From an uncultured Clostridia bacterium (GTDB lineage: Bacteria; Bacillota; Clostridia; Oscillospirales; CAG-272), in NCBI GenBank assembly GCA_946615525.1, contig CAMOHW010000033.1, positions 1-8,356 on the forward strand: DNA of 8,356 nucleotides. Direction: 5' to 3'. Below the pieces are notes generated by a model. That model was not told where the DNA came from. It ran no database searches and saw only the letters and a program-made list of their open reading frames with translations. Both the position numbers and the translations under genes were made by a program. This document shows positions 4,904-8,356 of this stretch, piece by piece (positions within the stretch are counted from its first letter, which is position 1; each line of letters opens with the position of its first letter).

Positions 4904-5785
4904 TTACTTCGCAATATCGTTCCTTCCCCAGCGGAAGTTGCCGCGAACGCCCATCAGTTTGGTGTAGCTGACAAAGGTATCGGGGTATTTTTTCAGGATG
5001 GAGAGGAACTCGGGCACCTGGCGCGCGTTGATGATGGAAACGATCATATAGGAATCGGTCTGGGTAAACATTCCCTTGCTTTCCACAATGGTTGCGCCGT
5101 GTTTGAGGTTGTAGATGATCTCCTCTTTAATGCTTTCGGGGTGCTTGGTGACAATTTTGAACTCCACGGTGTCGCGGCTATCGCGCATAATCAAGCCGAC
5201 GCTCCATTCAAAGACGAACATTTGCACCACTGCCAGCAGCACGCTGTTCAGATTGTTCTCGTAAACGAAGAACGACACACCAATGATGATGTAACAAATG
5301 ACGCTGATGATGCGCTCAATATTGAAATAGGGCTTTTTCTTTTGCACAATGCAGGCAACAATATCCACGCCGCCGGTCGAGGCACCAATGCGGATCATCA
5401 ATCCGGTACGAACGCCCAAAAGAAGACCGGTAAAAATTGCCGCCAGCAGTTTTTCGTTTTCGGCGGTGTATTGGTAGAAATCGACCGCACTCAAAATCAC
5501 CATTCCAACGGAGGATAGCACGGTAAAGAGGACCGTGTGCAGAACATATTTTTTATTGATGAAGAAGAACGCCACGATCAAAAGCGGAATGTTGAGCAAC
5601 AGCGAATAAATACCGGCGCTGATACCCGTTCCCTTTTGCAACATGGTGGCAATACCGTCCACACCGCTGGGCGCAAAATTGTTGGTAAAAACGAAGATGT
5701 GAAGTGTGAACGCCGAAAGAGCCGAAGCCAAAACCACGATGCCGAGTTCTTTGAGCGTATTCAAAAAAGCAGTTTTGTTTTTCAT
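4904..5785 (-). CDS. YitT family membrane protein with C-terminal DUF2179 domain
   Basis: A cytoplasmic-membrane protein of unknown substrate. The N-terminal two-thirds hold about five to six hydrophobic segments of the YitT/YczE type, with the conserved NNFAPSGVDGIATMLQ region in the first third and the IGASTGGVDIVACIVQKK stretch in the middle. The last roughly 75 residues (DTVEFKIVTKHPESIKEEI to the LMGVRGNFRW end) form the soluble DUF2179 domain. The length, 293 aa, is typical. The ATG at 5785 is used here. A TTG at 5794, three codons upstream, is also possible because AAGGAG lies only 4 nt before it and 13 nt before the ATG; neither spacing is ideal. It is the last gene of the minus-strand cluster, about 33 nt after the transporter gene, and ends just before the long inverted repeat. 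Confidence 0.9.
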   Translation of the reverse strand: MKNKTAFLNTLKELGIVVLASALSAFTLHIFVFTNNFAPSGVDGIATMLQKGTGISAGIYSLLLNIPLLIVAFFFINKKYVLHTVLFTVLSSVGMVILSAVDFYQYTAENEKLLAAIFTGLLLGVRTGLMIRIGASTGGVDIVACIVQKKKPYFNIERIISVICYIIIGVSFFVYENNLNSVLLAVVQMFVFEWSVGLIMRDSRDTVEFKIVTKHPESIKEEIIYNLKHGATIVESKGMFTQTDSYMIVSIINARQVPEFLSILKKYPDTFVSYTKLMGVRGNFRWGRNDIAK

Positions 5786-5818
5786 AAACCGCAAAGATCT
5801 CCTTGTTTCAAAAAAATG

Positions 5819-6805
5819 TTATACGCCCAAAAGCGCCAGGGCAATGATGCCGGCAAGAATGATGCCGATAAAGAGATACTGCAACCACGAAAGTTTTTCT
5901 TTCAGGAAAATGCGCGCAAGGATCAGCGAGGTAATAACCGTTCCCGCGCCCAGGATCACGGCGGCAATTCCGGTGCCCTCCGAAAGGGCAAACAGGTAGG
6001 TCGCCTGCCCTGCCGTTTCAAAAAGTGCGGCAAGGAGTTTCCATTTTTGGTTGAGGATTTTTTGATACCAGGTCAATTCGACGGCGGCTCCGCCATCTGC
6101 GATCGGTTCGGCACCACCGAGCGAAAAGAGTTTTTCGCCCTTGATTTTGAGGAAGATGAGAATGCCGATCGCCACCAAAAAGAAGGTGAACTCATAGGCG
6201 CAGTTTGCCGTGTGTTCCAGGTTCTCCTCGGTCACATTCACCAAAAGAGTGGTTTCCACATCGTCGGTGTAAAAGATGTCCAAAAAGGTTCCGACAGCGT
6301 CCAGGAGCATATAGCAGAACGGCATTGCGATTGCCCAAACGGCAAGTTTTTTGCCGTATTTTTGGCGTCTTTCGGTTTTGCCCTTCCAATCAAAAAAGCC
6401 GACGCAAAGAATACCCGCGGCGATCACGACAATGCAAATAATTGCCGGGATTTCCAGCATTTGGTGCAAAAAGACGGCGCACAAAATGGGAACCACCGCG
6501 CCCGAAGTGTTCTCGATCGGGTCGGAGATGGATTCCTCAATGAACCGGACTCCGAAATAGGAGCAGGTCATGGACACAATGTAACAGAAGGATACCGGCA
6601 GATAAATGAGGAAGTTTTTTGGGAACGCCTTGAGGTCAACGCCCTGCGTAAACAGGATGACGGTTGCATAAATCCCCATCAAAATGCCGACAAAAACGGT
6701 GGTTTTGAGGTGGGAGTATTTTTCTTTTTCCAAACTTCCCTTTTTATAAAAGATCTCGGCAATGCCCCAACAAAGGGTGGAAAAAATGAGGAAAAACCAA
6801 AGCAT
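5819..6805 (-). CDS. EamA/DMT-superfamily transporter
   Basis: A 328-aa membrane protein with about ten hydrophobic helices in two EamA-like halves. The first runs from LWFFLIFSTLCWGIAEIFYKKG to about residue 137. The second is clearest near the C-terminus, where AGQATYLFALSEGTGIAAVIL and IFLKEKLSWLQYLFIGIILAG show the typical closing pattern of drug/metabolite exporters. A polar insertion of about 60 residues lies between the halves (about 185-260, including VETTLLVNVTEENLEHTAN), longer than usual. The substrate is unknown; family members export metabolites, amino acids or drugs. The start ATG is supported by AAAGGAG about 8 nt upstream. It sits between two YczE/YitT-type membrane genes in the same direction, 38 nt after one and about 33 nt before the other, which suggests one transcript. 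Confidence 0.87.
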   Translation of the reverse strand: MLWFFLIFSTLCWGIAEIFYKKGSLEKEKYSHLKTTVFVGILMGIYATVILFTQGVDLKAFPKNFLIYLPVSFCYIVSMTCSYFGVRFIEESISDPIENTSGAVVPILCAVFLHQMLEIPAIICIVVIAAGILCVGFFDWKGKTERRQKYGKKLAVWAIAMPFCYMLLDAVGTFLDIFYTDDVETTLLVNVTEENLEHTANCAYEFTFFLVAIGILIFLKIKGEKLFSLGGAEPIADGGAAVELTWYQKILNQKWKLLAALFETAGQATYLFALSEGTGIAAVILGAGTVITSLILARIFLKEKLSWLQYLFIGIILAGIIALALLGV

Positions 6806-6843
6806 AAAATCATTCTCCTTTGGAAAAGCGTGGGTTTGGGCGG

Positions 6844-7566
6844 TCAGATCTCAAACCATTTTGCAAATTTGGGAAAGATCGGGCGAATGGCAAACAGGCG
6901 GTCAAAACCCTTGGAGAACAGCCCGATCAGCGTGCCGTTGCAAACCGCCATGGCAAGCGTTCCCCAACCAATTCCCGCCAGCTGCCCAAACAAAAGGAAG
7001 GAAAGCAGAAAGGAAAGCGCCAGAAAGGAAAGATCAAAAATCGTTTTGGTCAGCCCCTCGCGCAGGCGAAAGCGCACCACAATGGCTTTGACGAAAAAGT
7101 CATACACCTGCGGATAGAGATACACCTTGAAAAACAGGGCGACCGAAAGCGAGGTCAGCACCATGCCGGCGATCAAAAGAGCAATGCGGCCGGCAAGAGG
7201 CAAACTTTCGGGCGGCGTTTTTGCGGCGTTGAACAGGGGGATGTATTTTTGAAACAGATCCAGGATCAACCCGTAGATCAGGCAGGAAACAAATGCCGAA
7301 AGATACACCCAGCGAAAGCGCCGGATGACCAGACACAATGCCACCAGCAACACCCCTTGCAAAAGGTATTCCGCCTGACCGAAGGTCAGCCACGGGATCT
7401 TTTCGCTGACGAGATACGCCGGACAGACGATCATGGAAACGCCCAACCCCGCCGCAACGGTCATACAAACCGAAAACGCCATCAACGCCAGGGCAAAGAG
7501 CCAAACGGCCTCGCTTGGCAAGGGCAAACGCCCCGATTTTTGCGGTTGCGCCTTATTTGTCGTCAT
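6844..7566 (-). CDS. YczE/YyaS-like membrane protein (DUF6198 type)
   Basis: A 240-aa polytopic membrane protein of unknown function. About five to six hydrophobic segments are visible: 21-45, 62-83, 86-104, 124-146 and 172-215 as a longer double segment. The first helix carries SVCMTVAAGLGVSMIVCPAYLVS, followed by WLTFGQAEYLLQG, a pattern I associate with YczE/YyaS proteins. Bacillus relatives have been linked to lipopeptide production, but no such genes are in view here. Its first 14 nt overlap the end of the ThyX-like gene (the start ATG lies inside that gene's last codons), and only a weak GGAA purine run precedes it, so translation is probably coupled to the upstream gene. It is distantly related to the YitT protein at the end of the cluster, so two members of the superfamily flank the transporter. 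Confidence 0.83.
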   Translation of the reverse strand: MTTNKAQPQKSGRLPLPSEAVWLFALALMAFSVCMTVAAGLGVSMIVCPAYLVSEKIPWLTFGQAEYLLQGVLLVALCLVIRRFRWVYLSAFVSCLIYGLILDLFQKYIPLFNAAKTPPESLPLAGRIALLIAGMVLTSLSVALFFKVYLYPQVYDFFVKAIVVRFRLREGLTKTIFDLSFLALSFLLSFLLFGQLAGIGWGTLAMAVCNGTLIGLFSKGFDRLFAIRPIFPKFAKWFEI

Positions 7567-8182
7567 GAATGCAGATCAGTTCCTTTGCGTAAGGGAGCGA
7601 CTCGATCCACTCGCAAAGGGTATGCCATTCGGCAAGCTTATGGTTCCTTCTGGCATAATACATATTGGTCAGCACCTCGTAGTTCAGCGTGACCGTGCGC
7701 ATTTGATTGTAGGAGGAGGGGAGCATTTGGATCATGTTGTGCCATGCCTGCTTGTCGGTTTTATCGGCAACAAACTTTTGCCGCTCGGCTTCCAAAAAGG
7801 CAACAACGGCATCCAAAACGGCAAGGGCGCCGTCATCCATACGGTCGTTGGAAAAATCCTCGCGGGTAAAGGGGGCGGCATGAATCTTGTGCATGGTGGA
7901 GCAGGAGTTTGCAACGGTGCCCACCTTATAGGTGTCAAACTCTTTCCACCAGTAAAGCGGAGCGGTAATATCCACCGAGACGAAGACCATGCGCAGATAT
8001 TTGCGGTGGTCGCTGCCGGCTTTGGCAAGGCGGACGGCGAGATCCAGATCGTTGGGACCGAGAACATAGTTCCCGTCCTTGTCGTAGGCGCTGTCGGTCC
8101 GCGCCCAACTGTTTAAGGGGTTGCGCGCGCCGCGCAGGGCGTTTTCAAAGTTCATTACCTGTGTGCGTTCCAGTTTGATCAT
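7553..8182 (-). CDS. ThyX-like fold protein lacking the RHR catalytic signature
   Basis: This 209-aa soluble protein is not a normal flavin-dependent thymidylate synthase, but it lines up with one. AGSDHRKYLRMVFVSVDI (55-72) resembles the ThyX region around GHxSxxEHxxFTF. In place of RHR-X7-S it has YKV-X7-S (Y85, K86, V87, then S95 with exact spacing). LPSSYNQMRTVTLNYEVL (154-171) matches the ThyX LP...TxNxRxL block, with E169 where a substrate-binding arginine is usual. R178 and a following helix keep the spacing of the C-terminal LR...AQ..I segment. I recall similar uncharacterised proteins in Clostridia and their phages. Loss of the key basic residues argues against thymidylate synthesis; an FAD- or nucleotide-binding or structural role is inference. 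The start is set by AAGGAGAAGG just upstream. It lies 12 nt after the HAD gene and overlaps the next gene by 14 nt. Confidence 0.72.
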   Translation of the reverse strand: MIKLERTQVMNFENALRGARNPLNSWARTDSAYDKDGNYVLGPNDLDLAVRLAKAGSDHRKYLRMVFVSVDITAPLYWWKEFDTYKVGTVANSCSTMHKIHAAPFTREDFSNDRMDDGALAVLDAVVAFLEAERQKFVADKTDKQAWHNMIQMLPSSYNQMRTVTLNYEVLTNMYYARRNHKLAEWHTLCEWIESLPYAKELICIHDDK

Positions 8183-8194
8183 GTTCCTTCTCCT

Positions 8195-8356
8195 TTATGT
8201 TTGATTGATAAACGGTTCCACTTCGTTCCAAAGGTCGCCCGGCGTGGGGGCTACACGGTCGGCGCCCGCGGCATACAGCGCCTTGGTGCCGATAAATCCC
8301 CATCCGGCGCCTACAAACGCCATTCCGGCGTTCTTTGCCGTTTGGACGTCCACGTC
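8195..8356 (-). CDS. HAD-family phosphatase (Gph/PGP-like), C-terminal part
   Basis: Only the last 53 codons are in the window; the gene continues past the right edge. The translation begins DVDVQTAKNAGMAFVGAGWGF, the motif IV region of HAD subfamily IA phosphatases (phosphoglycolate-phosphatase-like), in which the aspartates bind Mg2+ and TAKNAGM is typical. It continues with LYAAGADRVAPTPGDL and ends at FINQT and TAA. The stop codon overlaps the ribosome binding site of the ThyX-like gene (TAAAGGAG), 12 nt before its start, so the two are probably co-transcribed. The substrate cannot be told from this part. Confidence 0.85.
   Translation of the reverse strand, partial: DVDVQTAKNAGMAFVGAGWGFIGTKALYAAGADRVAPTPGDLWNEVEPFINQT

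Noticed and set aside
4838..5518. A 226-codon plus-strand frame over the YitT gene
   Set aside because: It begins inside the long inverted repeat, is antisense to a clear YitT/DUF2179 protein and shows no recognisable motif.
5537..7117. A 526-codon open frame on the plus strand opposite the YitT, EamA and YczE-like genes
   Set aside because: The translation is rich in H, Q, K, N and G without domains and crosses three real membrane-protein genes and their gaps. It is a shadow of hydrophobic codons on the other strand.
6820..7692. A 290-codon plus-strand frame over the YczE-like gene
   Set aside because: Its translation is charged and low in complexity, antisense to a hydrophobic protein with clear membrane segments and a coupled start.

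Overview
The window looks like a chromosomal segment of a spore-forming member of the class Clostridia (Bacillota). The support is a SpoVAC homologue, an elongation factor P with the KPGKGAAF loop typical of Firmicutes, a CD1247-type acidic zinc-ribbon protein, sigma-A-like promoters, strong purine-rich ribosome binding sites and AT-poor, C/G-ending codons. An uncultured gut lineage such as the Oscillospirales is plausible, but genus or family cannot be fixed from this sequence.

Left part (1-3170, all + strand): pgsA (phosphatidylglycerophosphate synthase), efp with its own promoter, an acidic CD1247-like zinc-ribbon protein, and an Ldh-family (malate/L-lactate-type) NAD(P)-dependent oxidoreductase. 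A 48-bp perfect palindrome and a second hairpin separate the last two. Middle (3164-4018): a solitary spoVAC on the minus strand, converging on the oxidoreductase gene through a shared terminator, and a small helical protein gene on the plus strand with a near-consensus promoter.

Region 4020-4815 differs from its surroundings. Two divergent genes, a ribbon-helix-helix (Arc/MetJ-like) regulator and a SLOG/Rossmann-like protein, sit in DNA of about 40% G+C. The promoter between them carries TAAGTATAC repeats that look like an operator. The pair is bracketed by two terminators with identical 9-bp stem arms, whose 22-nt cores are exact reverse complements of one another. I read this as a small acquired or duplicated cassette.

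Right part (4904-8356, all - strand): a five-gene cluster, read right to left. It holds the C-terminal end of a HAD-family phosphatase, a ThyX-like protein that has lost the catalytic RHR signature, a YczE-like (DUF6198-type) membrane protein overlapping it by 14 nt, an EamA/DMT transporter, and a YitT/DUF2179 membrane protein. Spacing of 12, -14, 38 and about 33 nt suggests one transcript, ending at a long hairpin and then a shared terminator.

The best candidates for something undescribed are the ThyX-like protein with its membrane-protein operon, and the terminator-bracketed regulator/SLOG cassette. All functional statements come from reading motifs by eye; no database search was run.
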